A stretch of DNA of 64,000 bases from contig NC_081142.1 in assembly GCF_958295425.1 (NCBI RefSeq), forward strand, positions 19,091,030 to 19,155,029. Direction: 5' to 3'. How positions within the stretch are numbered: the stretch's first letter is position 1; every line of letters begins with the position of its first letter. Below the pieces are notes generated by a model. It was not told the origin of the DNA. It did not search any database and saw only the letters and a list, made by a program, of their open reading frames with translations. Made by a program: the position numbers and the translations under genes. Of the stretch, positions 56,301 through 59,484 are shown piece by piece. The stretch comes from Solea solea (Eukaryota > Chordata > Actinopteri > Pleuronectiformes > Soleidae).

Positions 56301-58347
56301 GCCAGTCTGTATGGCGGTGACAATCTGTGGAGGCTGCGCCACTAGAAGCAGACATGTAGACACTTAGCCAGAGGGTAATAATACACCAAGGGATGTCACC
56401 GATATAATAATTATATGACTAAGCTTGGGTTGAGTCTGATGAAGCAAATAATAATAATAAAGTATACATGCTAATTAAGTAACAGACAGTGCTACCACAC
56501 AAGAGATTAGCATTAGATTTGTGCCACTTAAAGAGAATGATATACTCAACAACGTCCCTGTAAGTCATACTTCTAAGGAACAATTCCCACGTCAAGAAAA
56601 TGGATAATTAACAATGAAGAGTTATTAAAAAGATTAGTGTCTCTTGCACTAGTACTGGTGTGATGTAAAATCACACCAGTATTAGTGCAAGTAAACTGTA
56701 ACTGTATGAATATGCATAAAGATATTTGTGTGCGTGTGTTTAAATGTGTGCCTTTAAATAACATTTTAACTTAAATGGAAAACTGTGGCATGTGATGGAT
56801 CATAAGTAACATAGCTGACAACAATATTAAAACATAAAAATTGTGAATATTTGTATTGTTTGAGGGTTTTTTTTATGATCTTTTTCAGCCACATATTTGT
56901 TAAAAGGAGATATTGTCTTTGAAAAATGTATTTTCTTTGACTTTTAATGCAGAGAGAGTTCTGTTTTATGTCTCTGCTTTAGCTTATTTTTTTATTTTTC
57001 TTCTCATAACTTGCTTCTTTTATTGTCTTTTATCTGTGACATATGTATTGTTTGTCATTTTTAGCTCTCTTCTTGTTGATTTTGTATCTTTGCACTTTGG
57101 TCCACCCTGTGGTTTCAAAATGTGCCTTGTAAATAAAATTGGATTGGATTCTCTCAGATCACAGCACTGTTACATCTACCCATATTTGAAAGGGTTTTCA
57201 CGGCTCCAAGCGGTCAGAAAGTGGTCACTCACAAGTCGTGATGGTCCTCACTTTGCTGGTATGTCCCATGCCAGCATTGTTAACTGTGTAAACGTGGAAG
57301 TCATAGTGGGTGGAAGGCGTGAGGTTTTCCACTACAGCGCTGCTGTTGGTGTTGGGGAAGGTGAGATTGAACTTTTTTCCCGTGGCTTGACTGGACACGG
57401 TCAGGATGTAGTTATCTGTTGAGGGCACGTCACTCCATTTTAGATAGACCGAACGACTCGTCAGTGCCTTGCCCTCCTTGATCTGCGATGTGTCAGGTCC
57501 TGAGAGGAAAGAGCAATAACACATTTCTTTTGTACAGTCCATATGACGAATACTCTGGGAGGTTATTTTATAGAATGTATAGGTTCATGCTCTTGACTAA
57601 CTTTGCTTGACAGATATTTATAATGATTATACAAATACATGACCCCTGAGGGCATCTTGCACGATGAAGCTGTGCCCAAACCAAAATCAAAATGAATATT
57701 AAACACTGTCATGTTTTTTTTTTGGAAAGATGTTACAACTACAACTCTTATCTTTACCTGTGCCCGCTGTAGCTGTGTCCTTACACACCACAAAGTAGTA
57801 CTGGAAGACTTTGAGAGTCACAGTATAATCCATCCCTGGTCTCAGACCCTGGACATTCCACTCTATGTTCTTCAGTGGCAGGGTCACCACGACCGGTGCA
57901 AAATCTGTTCTGTTTTTTACCCGTAAGTCCAAAAAATAGCTTGTTGCCATGGCGTATTTCTCCCATTTTACCTTAATGGATGAGGGGCCTGTGGCGGTTG
58001 CTGACAAAATTTTGCAACCTACAAGCGAGAGGGAGAGAAAAACATGGAACAGAGTTTTGAATATTTAATTTAATCGAAAATCCAAGCAGATGCATGCTAA
58101 TTTACACATATTGTTATTTTATTGAAAATACATACACAAAATCTTATTTTGACTTACCTGCTGCATCTGTAAATGGTATCTGTAAACGACAAAAATAACG
58201 TTAGTGAAATATCTTGCTTCTACACCTATTTGATCCATATTCTTCACCAGATTTACACCTGATAATACAAATAGACATATTTACCTGAGTTAGAGACACC
58301 AATACTAAAGAAAAGCCTATAGCTCCCAACAATCCCATCTTTGACAT
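17038..58347 (-). CDS. fndc7: Giant secreted FNDC7-type protein, about 4,766 aa, 54 FN3 modules, 59 coding exons
   Basis: A signal-peptide exon (58285-58347), a short exon (58158-58179), 53 FN3 modules, a 66-nt linker exon and a final FN3 exon ending in TGA join without a frame break; by my count the exon lengths sum to 14,301 nt. Nearly every FN3 module is one phase 1-1 exon of 255-270 nt. The repeating unit is (A/V)PC.P.NV.....C....(V).W....A..Y.V.A....G....C.S....C.(L)..L.CG..Y.V.V.A....C.S...., ending near TG. FN3-1 to -3 look like ordinary FN3; FN3-4 has five of the six Cys; FN3-5 to FN3-51 form the six-Cys array; FN3-52 and -53 are degenerate. No transmembrane helix or GPI signal is seen, so a secreted, extracellular adhesive or scaffolding role is inferred; the function of FNDC7 is not established. 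The symbol rests on FN3 content and on lying beside henmt1. It could in principle be two or more adjacent genes, but no internal signal peptide, stop or gap above about 1.6 kb was found. Confidence 0.85.
17439..17504 (-). CDS. fndc7: fndc7 linker exon with RRRR
   Basis: 66 nt, phase 1-1. GPVVSRRRRDFRSSLIQANL then GQ. VSRRRR|D fits the furin-type R-X-(K/R)-R rule. Acceptor CCTCAG, donor CAAG|GTGACT. Confidence 0.72.
17505..18490. other. fndc7 intron with LINE-tail fragment
   Basis: About 1 kb between the linker exon and FN3-53. CTTGGCCAATAAAGCTGATT then CTGAATCTGAT at 18,201-18,231 is a typical 3' end of a fish non-LTR retrotransposon. Otherwise nothing seen. Confidence 0.5.
18491..18727 (-). 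CDS. fndc7: fndc7 FN3-53 exon (short, divergent)
   Basis: 237 nt, phase 1-1, the shortest module. APCPPQNVRYSGNSQSAVLT ... LCNTTGLFCPLTDFNSS. C1, C3 and C4 only; the EF and F region is contracted, so one strand may be missing. Donor GTCTGG is weak. Confidence 0.8.
18826..18948. repeat. Dispersed repeat C, copy 1
   Basis: TGCTCTGTCAAGCA ... GGGAGCGTTTGTGTGTAT ... AACTGCTGAA matches 62,788-62,912 in the same orientation. It lies in the fndc7 intron between FN3-52 and FN3-53. Confidence 0.65.
19427..19714 (-). CDS. fndc7: fndc7 FN3-52 exon (divergent)
   Basis: 288 nt, phase 1-1, the longest module. VPCPPTSLKVRMQ ... WDHVNCSHVEYRADISGL ... FPMPCSTAYNLTVRARNSAG. C1 and C5 are kept, C2 and C6 lost, with a long C'-E insertion. 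The NSAG turn of classical FN3 returns. Confidence 0.85.
19854..20114 (-). CDS. fndc7: fndc7 FN3-51 exon (last six-Cys-type module)
   Basis: 261 nt, phase 1-1. VPCPSSGLTVNIDC ... CESTTPSCTFEYLECGKIY ... SVCNGSCSEP. A seventh Cys lies in FG. Confidence 0.89.
20640..20745 (-). repeat. Fragment of ubiquitous fish repeat D
   Basis: AAACCCACGCACACACGGGG then AGAACATGCAAA is the reverse complement of the core seen at 58,885-58,925. Confidence 0.55.
20825..21142. mobile_element. Fold-back MITE flanked by TTAA
   Basis: Long inverted repeats: the left arm AGGAATACTTCACCGATTTG mirrors the right arm ending CGGTGAAGTGTTTCT, and CCACCAGTGACACTTGGTCC is mirrored by GGACCAAGTGTCACTGGTGG near the centre. 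TTAA at 20,825-20,828 and 21,139-21,142 looks like a piggyBac-type target duplication. It lies in the intron between FN3-50 and FN3-51. Confidence 0.85.
21197..21454 (-). CDS. fndc7: fndc7 FN3-50 exon
   Basis: 258 nt, phase 1-1, six Cys. APCVPANVTVEHLC ... CNTPVSNCNLADLHCGQLY ... DNCTSMPY. Confidence 0.89.
21559..21819 (-). CDS. fndc7: fndc7 FN3-49 exon
   Basis: 261 nt, phase 1-1, six Cys. GPCALTSVSVETQC ... CHSSSDSCLLENITCDMQY ... DKCSNLRS. Confidence 0.89.
22436..22696 (-). CDS. fndc7: fndc7 FN3-48 exon
   Basis: 261 nt, phase 1-1, six Cys. APCSPSNATGDLDC ... CTSTSSHCEVLDLNCGTRY ... THCHSNQS. Confidence 0.89.
23278..23538 (-). CDS. fndc7: fndc7 FN3-47 exon (seven Cys)
   Basis: 261 nt, phase 1-1. 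APCTPQNVIVNTEC ... CNSTGTSCTINNLPCGQKY ... DGCESTLS ... VVKTCSG. An extra Cys lies in the final strand. Confidence 0.89.
23634..23897 (-). CDS. fndc7: fndc7 FN3-46 exon
   Basis: 264 nt, phase 1-1, six Cys. VPCTPTNVQATLQC ... CNSTMTHCDLSDLQCGQTY ... EYCSSVAS. Donor GTGCTG is weak. Confidence 0.89.
24173..24490 (+). mobile_element. MITE family E, copy 1
   Basis: GGTCCAGTGTGTAAAACCTA ... AAGGCCACCGTAGTTTACC ... CACTATTAGATGTCACTAAT has the layout of a very common teleost MITE (GTCCAGTGTGTAA start, TAGATGxCACTAA end). A second copy is at 45,740-46,040. Confidence 0.7.
24693..24950 (-). CDS. fndc7: fndc7 FN3-45 exon
   Basis: 258 nt, phase 1-1, six Cys. LRCVPQHVSAVMIC ... CNSYENSCQLHSLHCGQLY ... 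GQCDNSHA. Confidence 0.89.
25057..25317 (-). CDS. fndc7: fndc7 FN3-44 exon
   Basis: 261 nt, phase 1-1, six Cys. VPCVPQMVEAHLNC ... CNSSEPTCVFSDLLCGLNY ... ETCRSGES. Sequon NSS in the C3-C4 loop. Confidence 0.89.
25511..25771 (-). CDS. fndc7: fndc7 FN3-43 exon
   Basis: 261 nt, phase 1-1, six Cys. VPCPPANVEAVLNC ... CKTTSQSCLLPDLMCGYTY ... DKCNVSRS. Confidence 0.89.
26140..26400 (-). CDS. fndc7: fndc7 FN3-42 exon
   Basis: 261 nt, phase 1-1, six Cys. VPCTPAIGNVVLDC ... CSSNLTNCEIQNVQCGLIY ... EQCDSSPS. Confidence 0.89.
26489..26749 (-). CDS. fndc7: fndc7 FN3-41 exon
   Basis: 261 nt, phase 1-1, six Cys. VPCVPTDMDVSMDC ... CDSTNEMCRLTNLTCGRTY ... NICSSLAS. Confidence 0.89.
27195..27276 (+). mobile_element. 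Non-LTR retrotransposon 3' tail with (TCTTA)n
   Basis: CTGTAACAATGTAAATTTCC then CCACTGCGGGACAAATAAAG and a TCTTACCTTATCTTATCTTA tail, characteristic of fish L2/Rex-type LINE 3' ends. Confidence 0.75.
27366..27626 (-). CDS. fndc7: fndc7 FN3-40 exon
   Basis: 261 nt, phase 1-1, six Cys. EPCPPTGISSSMNC ... CWSAGEPCGISNVACGKNY ... DECNSDPS. Confidence 0.89.
27640..27680. repeat. Short repeat start next to FN3-40
   Basis: GATCAATCAATCAGTCTTTA then TTTGCATAGCACTTTTCATA is a common fish dispersed-repeat end, placed about 15 nt from the FN3-40 acceptor. Confidence 0.45.
27773..27983 (-). CDS. fndc7: fndc7 FN3-39, second part (C3 and C4 absent)
   Basis: 211 nt, phase 0 to 1. VVSLTWNGTEEADLYLVTAE ... 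STNDTWTYFSEFQCGQDYYL ... SECTSQPS. The internal intron is only 171 nt, with acceptor TTTTAAG. Confidence 0.86.
28053..28068. repeat. Tiny telomere-like motif CCCTAGGGTTAGGG
   Basis: A 14-bp inverted telomeric-repeat-like motif inside the 171-nt intron that splits FN3-39. Too short to mean a fusion point. Confidence 0.3.
28155..28204 (-). CDS. fndc7: fndc7 FN3-39, first part
   Basis: 50 nt, phase 1 to 0. APCIPYGLTSSINCSTK, then donor AAAG|GTGAAT. The module is cut three residues after C2. Confidence 0.82.
28541..28801 (-). CDS. fndc7: fndc7 FN3-38 exon (C3 and C4 both absent)
   Basis: 261 nt, phase 1-1. TPCVPMHVQSIIHC ... HSYSTNTTSVTWNDLQCGKV ... YNCSSLPS. Middle Cys pair missing. Confidence 0.88.
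28883..29140 (-). CDS. fndc7: fndc7 FN3-37 exon (C3 and C4 both absent)
   Basis: 258 nt, phase 1-1. EPCQPTGLMVWGTC ... MFYQTNETTIDVHLPCGQLF ... DRCFSHMS. First of three consecutive modules without the middle Cys pair. Confidence 0.88.
29835..30092 (-). CDS. fndc7: fndc7 FN3-36 exon (C3 shifted)
   Basis: 258 nt, phase 1-1. GPCQPMYLQVDQQC ... ATCSMHTLHFNSTNSTC ... LLCGETYEF ... DGCSSETS. The third Cys lies eight residues earlier than usual. Sequons NST twice. Confidence 0.88.
30228..30488 (-). CDS. fndc7: fndc7 FN3-35 exon (seven Cys)
   Basis: 261 nt, phase 1-1. APCVTVHVLADMNC ... CETSDLQCQLTELQCGLTY ... TICDHCQVERQ. A second Cys in FG gives seven. The exon ends ACAC|GTGAGT, so the usual final Gly codon becomes Arg or Gln-like at the junction. 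Confidence 0.87.
30640..31175. repeat. Dispersed repeat F, copy 1 (intron after FN3-34)
   Basis: TCTGTTTCATACAGGCTGT ... GTCTGTGACACCAAGAAGCA ... TCTCAGCAGCTGCAGCTTAA matches 43,090-43,535 in the same orientation. The TGTGATTAA motifs suggest a DNA-transposon derivative; no coding capacity. Confidence 0.6.
31373..31633 (-). CDS. fndc7: fndc7 FN3-34 exon (C6 absent)
   Basis: 261 nt, phase 1-1. EPCPPNNVQTSVDC ... CYNVDTFCNIEDLHCGVTY ... GETLNSSAS. The FG-loop Cys is replaced (TLNSS for xCNSS), giving five Cys. Confidence 0.88.
31795..32055 (-). CDS. fndc7: fndc7 FN3-33 exon (C2 absent)
   Basis: 261 nt, phase 1-1. EPCIPENITTVYNHGIGQVM ... CNTSDNNCALYDLQCGQSY ... QVCQGMTT. The strand-B Cys is missing, giving five Cys. 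Confidence 0.88.
32680..32937 (-). CDS. fndc7: fndc7 FN3-32 exon (C3 absent)
   Basis: 258 nt, phase 1-1. VPCEPTHIQAYFDC ... TLDTNMTNCKLEGLRCGESY ... HKCSSVAH. C3 is missing and C4 kept, giving five Cys. Confidence 0.88.
32938..34399. other. fndc7 intron between FN3-31 and FN3-32
   Basis: 1.46 kb holding a reverse copy of repeat D (33,570-33,830) and a CACGGCCCACGGGCCACACC fragment near 34,210 typical of fish hAT elements. The remainder is AT-rich with no exon found. Confidence 0.55.
33570..33830 (-). repeat. Ubiquitous fish repeat D, reverse copy
   Basis: Reverse complement of the 58,860-59,120 unit: ATCCTCCACATGAGGGTCAC, AGCCAATCCCAGCTGAC, GGTCGCCAGTCAAAG, ACACCTACAGTCAATTCAGT and TCTGGACTGTGGAAG appear in the expected order. 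Confidence 0.75.
34400..34663 (-). CDS. fndc7: fndc7 FN3-31 exon
   Basis: 264 nt, phase 1-1, six Cys. APCTPENISSVVDC ... CQGATEGSCNVAGIGCGQIY ... GLCDSPTS. Confidence 0.89.
35228..35488 (-). CDS. fndc7: fndc7 FN3-30 exon
   Basis: 261 nt, phase 1-1, six Cys. VLCIPDNLEASLNC ... CISFQKECELTGLRCGQLY ... QGCKSRPS. Confidence 0.89.
35572..35832 (-). CDS. fndc7: fndc7 FN3-29 exon (seven Cys)
   Basis: 261 nt, phase 1-1. APCPPANVETTVSC ... TTCCSTADNSCSISDLACGE ... RVCNSSQN. Adjacent CC at position C3 gives seven Cys. Confidence 0.89.
35915..36184 (-). CDS. fndc7: fndc7 FN3-28 exon
   Basis: 270 nt, phase 1-1, six Cys. VPCIPKVSDVEIDC ... VCNDSSEGVCSLPELKCSQN ... HQCSSSPS. The core Trp of strand C is Tyr (WLMYEE). 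Confidence 0.88.
36185..36685. other. fndc7 intron after the GC donor (FN3-27 to FN3-28)
   Basis: 501-nt intron beginning GCAAGG and ending with a normal AG (ATCTCCAG). AT-rich, nothing else seen. Confidence 0.6.
36686..36946 (-). CDS. fndc7: fndc7 FN3-27 exon (GC splice donor)
   Basis: 261 nt, phase 1-1, six Cys. APCPLSSFLTTTDC ... NCTGTSSSCDLSPLDCGTEY ... DGCVGRDS. The exon ends ACAACAG|GCAAGG: a GC donor at exactly the position where every neighbour has GT. Confidence 0.86.
37307..37390. repeat. Dispersed repeat B, copy 2 (fndc7 intron)
   Basis: GGCAACTAGACTTTACTGAG ... CATCCAAGAGGCCTATTCAC ... GAATAACCGGTGGAAAA; partner of 15,862-15,950. Confidence 0.6.
37612..37872 (-). CDS. fndc7: fndc7 FN3-26 exon (C4 absent, extra Cys)
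   Basis: 261 nt, phase 1-1. APCVPQNIQHHLDC ... LQFCTSLSSSQGHISTC ... HHSVMSNLQCDMMY ... NSCNSSHS. C4 is missing, but a new Cys (QFC) keeps the total at six, possibly a relocated partner for C3. Confidence 0.88.
38450..38710 (-). CDS. fndc7: fndc7 FN3-25 exon
   Basis: 261 nt, phase 1-1, six Cys. APCPPINLRVFSIC ... CNTSSTSCQIFQLPCGQQY ... DTCFGDKS. Confidence 0.9.
38848..39111 (-). CDS. fndc7: fndc7 FN3-24 exon
   Basis: 264 nt, phase 1-1, six Cys. GPCPHSGLMTTMDC ... CSTGGSSCNITSLQCGETY ... HNCPSRAQ. Confidence 0.9.
39325..39766. repeat. Dispersed repeat A, copy 2 (fndc7 intron)
   Basis: Same family as 10,978-11,254 in the same orientation, with two extra inserted segments (about 39,375-39,425 and 39,612-39,740). 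Confidence 0.75.
40207..40467 (-). CDS. fndc7: fndc7 FN3-23 exon
   Basis: 261 nt, phase 1-1, six Cys. APCVPTNLRVQIDC ... CNSTGTTCSMNNLACGQDY ... DSCASLVS. Confidence 0.91.
41199..41459 (-). CDS. fndc7: fndc7 FN3-22 exon
   Basis: 261 nt, phase 1-1, six Cys. APCKPDNVMVSLEC ... CNSSSSNCTFDDLTCGDSY ... NSCSIDPL. Confidence 0.9.
41505..41765 (+). mobile_element. Non-LTR retrotransposon C-terminus and 3' UTR relic
   Basis: A + strand frame reads RWNEWPHNIRQAPSLPVFKA then CLKTHIFSLAFHTV and a stop, the W..LP..IR...S...FK..LKTHLF signature near the end of many LINE reverse transcriptases, followed by CTGTACAACACTTTAGGCAAC. Confidence 0.75.
42255..42518 (-). CDS. fndc7: fndc7 FN3-21 exon
   Basis: 264 nt, phase 1-1, six Cys. 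APCLPDNVVAHLDC ... CNSTTTNCTIENLQCGVIY ... VDCGIIDG. Two sequons (NST, NCT) around C4. Confidence 0.9.
42628..42885 (-). CDS. fndc7: fndc7 FN3-20 exon
   Basis: 258 nt, phase 1-1, six Cys. APCPPTNLNVTTEC ... CTSNTTTCSAKLDCGHEY ... ATCNGSAG. The C4-C5 spacing is one residue shorter than usual. Confidence 0.9.
43090..43535. repeat. Dispersed repeat F, copy 2 (intron after FN3-19)
   Basis: TCTGTTTTATACAGGCTGT ... TTCTGTGACACAGAGAAGTG ... TCTCAGCAGCTGCAGCTGCC; partner of 30,640-31,175. Confidence 0.6.
43572..43835 (-). CDS. fndc7: fndc7 FN3-19 exon (C3 and C4 both absent)
   Basis: 264 nt, phase 1-1. VVCPPTNVKGVTSC ... AGHSTMQRSYVMTGLQCGEL ... SECTSVLS. Both middle Cys are missing. Donor ACAG|GTTAAT is weak. 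Confidence 0.88.
44169..44423 (-). CDS. fndc7: fndc7 FN3-18 exon
   Basis: 255 nt, phase 1-1, six Cys. GPCPPTNVHVSLQC ... NCTSTGTSCSLTDLHCGETA ... RGCTSNPS. The conserved EF/F Tyr is replaced by Ala (CGETAIVTV). Donor is the weak GTCTGA. Confidence 0.88.
44645..44902 (-). CDS. fndc7: fndc7 FN3-17 exon
   Basis: 258 nt, phase 1-1, six Cys. APCAPTNVSASLLC ... CTTNETSCYLPNMHCAETY ... STCKGDDS. Sequon NET in the C3-C4 loop. Confidence 0.9.
45010..45267 (-). CDS. fndc7: fndc7 FN3-16 exon
   Basis: 258 nt, phase 1-1, six Cys. APCTPSNVEHRYIC ... CSGQQTNCSLHSLLCGRTY ... DHCNSSVP. Confidence 0.9.
45740..46040 (+). mobile_element. MITE family E, copy 2
   Basis: AAAGGTCCTGTGTGTAATAT ... CCGCCGTCTTGAGCCGTCAT ... 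CACCATTAGATGGCACTAAT; same family and orientation as 24,173-24,490, in the intron between FN3-15 and FN3-16. Confidence 0.7.
46149..46412 (-). CDS. fndc7: fndc7 FN3-15 exon
   Basis: 264 nt, phase 1-1, six Cys. APCAPVIQTHILAC ... CSSSSVTSCTLEELQCGHTY ... IRCQSQHS. Confidence 0.9.
46754..47011 (-). CDS. fndc7: fndc7 FN3-14 exon
   Basis: 258 nt, phase 1-1, six Cys. APCDPTSVTAAQDC ... CTSTSTSCDLTELQCGQDY ... GKCNSSIL. Confidence 0.9.
47596..47862 (-). CDS. fndc7: fndc7 FN3-13 exon
   Basis: 267 nt, phase 1-1, six Cys. VPCIPMSVQGMMEC ... CSTTDKSCIFPGLQCAQTY ... DRCNSSKS. Confidence 0.9.
47971..48237 (-). CDS. fndc7: fndc7 FN3-12 exon
   Basis: 267 nt, phase 1-1, six Cys. APCSVQNVLSSLNC ... CISSSSSCTLINLECGEQY ... 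YTCEGYSS. Confidence 0.9.
48754..49017 (-). CDS. fndc7: fndc7 FN3-11 exon
   Basis: 264 nt, phase 1-1, six Cys. APCPPSQLNASVNC ... CDAGTALSCHMDGLHCGKEY ... GYCPSPDS. Confidence 0.9.
49108..49368 (-). CDS. fndc7: fndc7 FN3-10 exon
   Basis: 261 nt, phase 1-1, six Cys. APCAPTNVVAERNC ... CESNKTSCSLVGVMCGQVYN ... DNCTGPGS. Sequon NKT between C3 and C4. Confidence 0.9.
49628..49882 (-). CDS. fndc7: fndc7 FN3-9 exon (C3 and C4 both absent)
   Basis: 255 nt, phase 1-1. VPCGPVNVHANVDC ... SHNTSQPMLSVNTLGCGDEY ... RSCISF. The two mid-domain Cys are lost together while C1, C2, C5 and C6 remain. Confidence 0.89.
50028..50288 (-). CDS. fndc7: fndc7 FN3-8 exon
   Basis: 261 nt, phase 1-1, six Cys. DACPPSNIGASLDC ... 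CSSSVSNCSIPNLKCGTLYA ... GICPSIPSA. Confidence 0.9.
50335..50612 (+). mobile_element. Non-LTR retrotransposon RT C-terminal relic
   Basis: A + strand frame reads EARLKWFGHVQRRHSDYIGQ, RM, stop, KMVLPGRIKTERPHRRFMDC, the WxGHVxRRxxxYIGxRMxxMxLPGRxxxGRPxRRFMD signature of LINE polyproteins, broken by one in-frame TAG. Confidence 0.85.
50847..51107 (-). CDS. fndc7: fndc7 FN3-7 exon
   Basis: 261 nt, phase 1-1, six Cys. GPCTPQNVSAVKEC ... CNSFDLTCKIKGLEC ... LCNSSESQ. The EF loop has CSTNY instead of CG..Y. Confidence 0.9.
51376..51642 (-). CDS. fndc7: fndc7 FN3-6 exon
   Basis: 267 nt, phase 1-1, six Cys. APCVPTNLQTSSDC ... NCSSVSNSCAIEGINCGEHL ... DDECPSPSQ. Sequon NCS in the C3-C4 loop. Confidence 0.87.
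51643..52393. other. fndc7 intron between FN3-5 and FN3-6
   Basis: 750 nt, AT-rich. Open frames here have no splice support. Confidence 0.55.
52394..52535 (-). CDS. fndc7: fndc7 FN3-5, second half
   Basis: 142 nt, phase 0 to 1. GVVKPCTTTENSCFFTNMAC ... CTSQASAAVDVRTG completes a six-Cys module. The 1.19-kb internal intron carries a hAT-like MITE. Confidence 0.86.
52799..53308. mobile_element. hAT-like MITE inside the FN3-5 intron
   Basis: Inverted ends CATGGTTCCCAACCTGGGG and AAAAGGTTGGGAACCACTG flank about 500 bp without coding capacity. GGTTCCCAACCTGGGG ends are frequent in fish hAT derivatives. Confidence 0.75.
53725..53843 (-). CDS. fndc7: fndc7 FN3-5, first half
   Basis: 119 nt, phase 1 to 0. 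VHCPPGNLSLVREC ... WGHIDDAEYYEAFATDSK. Donor CAAG|GTAATG. One of only two modules split by an internal intron. Confidence 0.85.
53844..55396. other. Largest fndc7 intron (FN3-4 to FN3-5)
   Basis: 1.55 kb. A GATA microsatellite is at 53,880-53,903. No further exon with FN3 character was found. Confidence 0.6.
53880..53903. repeat. (GATA)n microsatellite
   Basis: Five to six GATA units in the intron before FN3-5. Confidence 0.95.
55397..55660 (-). CDS. fndc7: fndc7 FN3-4 exon
   Basis: 264 nt, phase 1-1. First module with most of the Cys pattern: C2 to C6 present (YTC, LMC, SSC, LNC, ANC) but C1 replaced (TPVSS instead of APCxP). Confidence 0.88.
56072..56341 (-). CDS. fndc7: fndc7 FN3-3 exon
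   Basis: 270 nt, phase 1-1. PPQIVTAIQTGDFTARVEW ... ILPCSTYLISVSSLS. Only the EF-loop Cys (position C5) is present, unpaired within the module. Confidence 0.87.
56935..57155 (+). mobile_element. LINE-type 3' UTR tail in intron after FN3-2
   Basis: TTTTAATGCAGAGAGAGTTC ... AGCTTATTTTTTTA ... CTTGCTTCTTTTATTGTC ... AAATAAAATTGGATTGGATT is a common fish retroposon tail. The same piece appears reversed at 61,385-61,525. Confidence 0.65.
57233..57499 (-). CDS. fndc7: fndc7 FN3-2 exon
   Basis: 267 nt, phase 1-1, no Cys. SVYLKWSDVPSTDNYILTV ... LTPSTHYDFHVYTVNNAG is a textbook FN3. The end of this exon and its downstream intron are duplicated in inverted orientation at 61,237-61,525. Confidence 0.88.
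57758..58018 (-). CDS. fndc7: fndc7 FN3-1 exon
   Basis: 261 nt, phase 1-1. CKILSATATGPSSIKVKWEK ... LRPGMDYTVTLKV is a classical FN3 with LRPG in the EF loop instead of LxCG. Two Cys, near the start and in FG, sit close to positions C1 and C6 of the later array. Confidence 0.87.
58158..58179 (-). CDS. fndc7: fndc7 exon 2: mature N-terminus (IPFTDAA)
   Basis: 22-nt micro-exon between acceptor TTTACAG and donor GCAG|GTAAGT. It converts phase 0 to phase 1, the phase used by nearly every later intron. Confidence 0.72.
58285..58347 (-). CDS. fndc7: fndc7 exon 1: signal peptide
   Basis: It encodes MSKMGLLGAIGFSLVLVSLT and Q, a typical short-n-region signal peptide. Donor CTCAG|GTAAAT, phase 0. 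The second ATG (58,338) has the better Kozak context (AAGATGG). The frame stays open upstream to 58,518, but that part has no signal-peptide character. Confidence 0.8.
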
Positions 58348-58520
58348 TAACGGCAGGATTACATTTAGTTTAGTATACAAGGGAGACAAATACAAAAGGT
58401 GATCTGGATTCTTTTGTGGTTTAGCCCAGTGTGCGTGGGAACCAATCAGTATAACCCAAATGGGGCCAGGCAGTCCCACCAGTGGCCCCAGGCAATCAGA
58501 GCTGCCCTGAGAACACAACA
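58348..58520 (-). promoter_or_regulatory. Region upstream of fndc7 start
   Basis: The minus strand reads CTTGTATACTAAAC about 30 nt before the ATG, a weak TATA-like string, and the plus strand has CCAATCAG at 58,441-58,448, an inverted CCAAT box for fndc7. Suggestive only. Confidence 0.25.
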
Positions 58521-58859
58521 GAAGGGAGGGAACGATGGATGGAGGGATGAAAGTTTGCTGACTTTACCTGTAATCGGGATGACAAAAGAAACTCTCTTTC
58601 CACTGCCTGTCACGCATCTATCTGTGTCCATAATCATTATAAAGTATCAGTGCAGTTTTATCTCATAACTGCCTGTTTGCACCAATCACTCCCTGTTTTA
58701 CTGCACTTCCAATGTATTATATTTTTATCTTCAATGATAGAGTTTGTTGAAAAGTTTTGAATAAAGTACCAAATCATTTTTGTTACAAACAAAAGTCACT
58801 AACACTGGAGTTTATTTTGAGAAAGTTGAGCTTTTTTGGTGATTTAAAGAAGGCCCGGG

Positions 58860-59120
58860 TTTGTGACCCGGTCAGAACTAGGGCATGGAGTTTGCATGTT
58901 CTCCCCGTGTGTGCGAGGGTTTCCACAGTACAAAAACATGCAGATTTGGGGATTATGCAAAAGTGGACACTCTAAATTGACCGTAGGTGTGAGAGTGGAT
59001 GGTTGTTTGTCTTTGTGTGTCCCTGTGATGGACTGGTGACCTGTCCAGGGTGGGATTGGCACCAGCGACCCCCACAAATCCTCATGTAGAGGATAAAGCA
59101 GTAGAAGATGGATGGATTAT
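58860..59120 (+). repeat. Ubiquitous fish repeat D, forward copy
   Basis: GCATGGAGTTTGCATGTTCT, ACTCTAAATTGACCGTAGGT, CCTGTGATGGACTGGTGACC and TGTCCAGGGTGGGATTGGC in order: a dispersed repeat found throughout teleost genomes, about 500 bp upstream of the fndc7 start. Confidence 0.8.
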
Positions 59121-59278
59121 TTTTATTTAAATACTTTTAATCCTTTTTTGCAGACACAACGCGCAGATTTTGAGAGTGTTATTCAATAAATGCTTTTTGT
59201 GTGTCATTTGTTATTACTGAAATGTTATATTTTATGATTGAGTAGGGGGAAAAGAAAATTGTCCAAACAAATCAGCAA

Positions 59279-59316
59279 AATAAATAAATAACTAAATAAA
59301 TAAATAAATAAATACA
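59279..59316. repeat. (AAAT)n microsatellite
   Basis: About nine AAAT-type units with one interruption. Confidence 0.93.
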
Positions 59317-59484
59317 AAACAGCATCACATATCGGGTGACTTTTAAAGATGAATCCTTGCAGTTTGTGCAATAAATTGAGGTCCTGGAGATCATGCATCA
59401 TTGTAACAACTAAAATACATGAATGCTATGAATTATATGATTCTTACGCACTGGCTTACAAAAAATGTTAATCAAAATGATATA

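Noticed and set aside
56913..57422. 169-codon + strand open frame with a hydrophobic N-terminal part
   Set aside because: The first part is the LINE 3' tail and the rest is antisense to the FN3-2 exon; the similar frame at 61,338-61,523 is the inverted copy, not a conserved gene.
17038..58347. Several separate fndc7-like genes instead of one
   Set aside because: No second signal peptide, no stop-bearing last exon and no promoter-sized gap inside the array; every junction keeps phase 1 or matched phase 0. Kept as an alternative that only transcripts can exclude.
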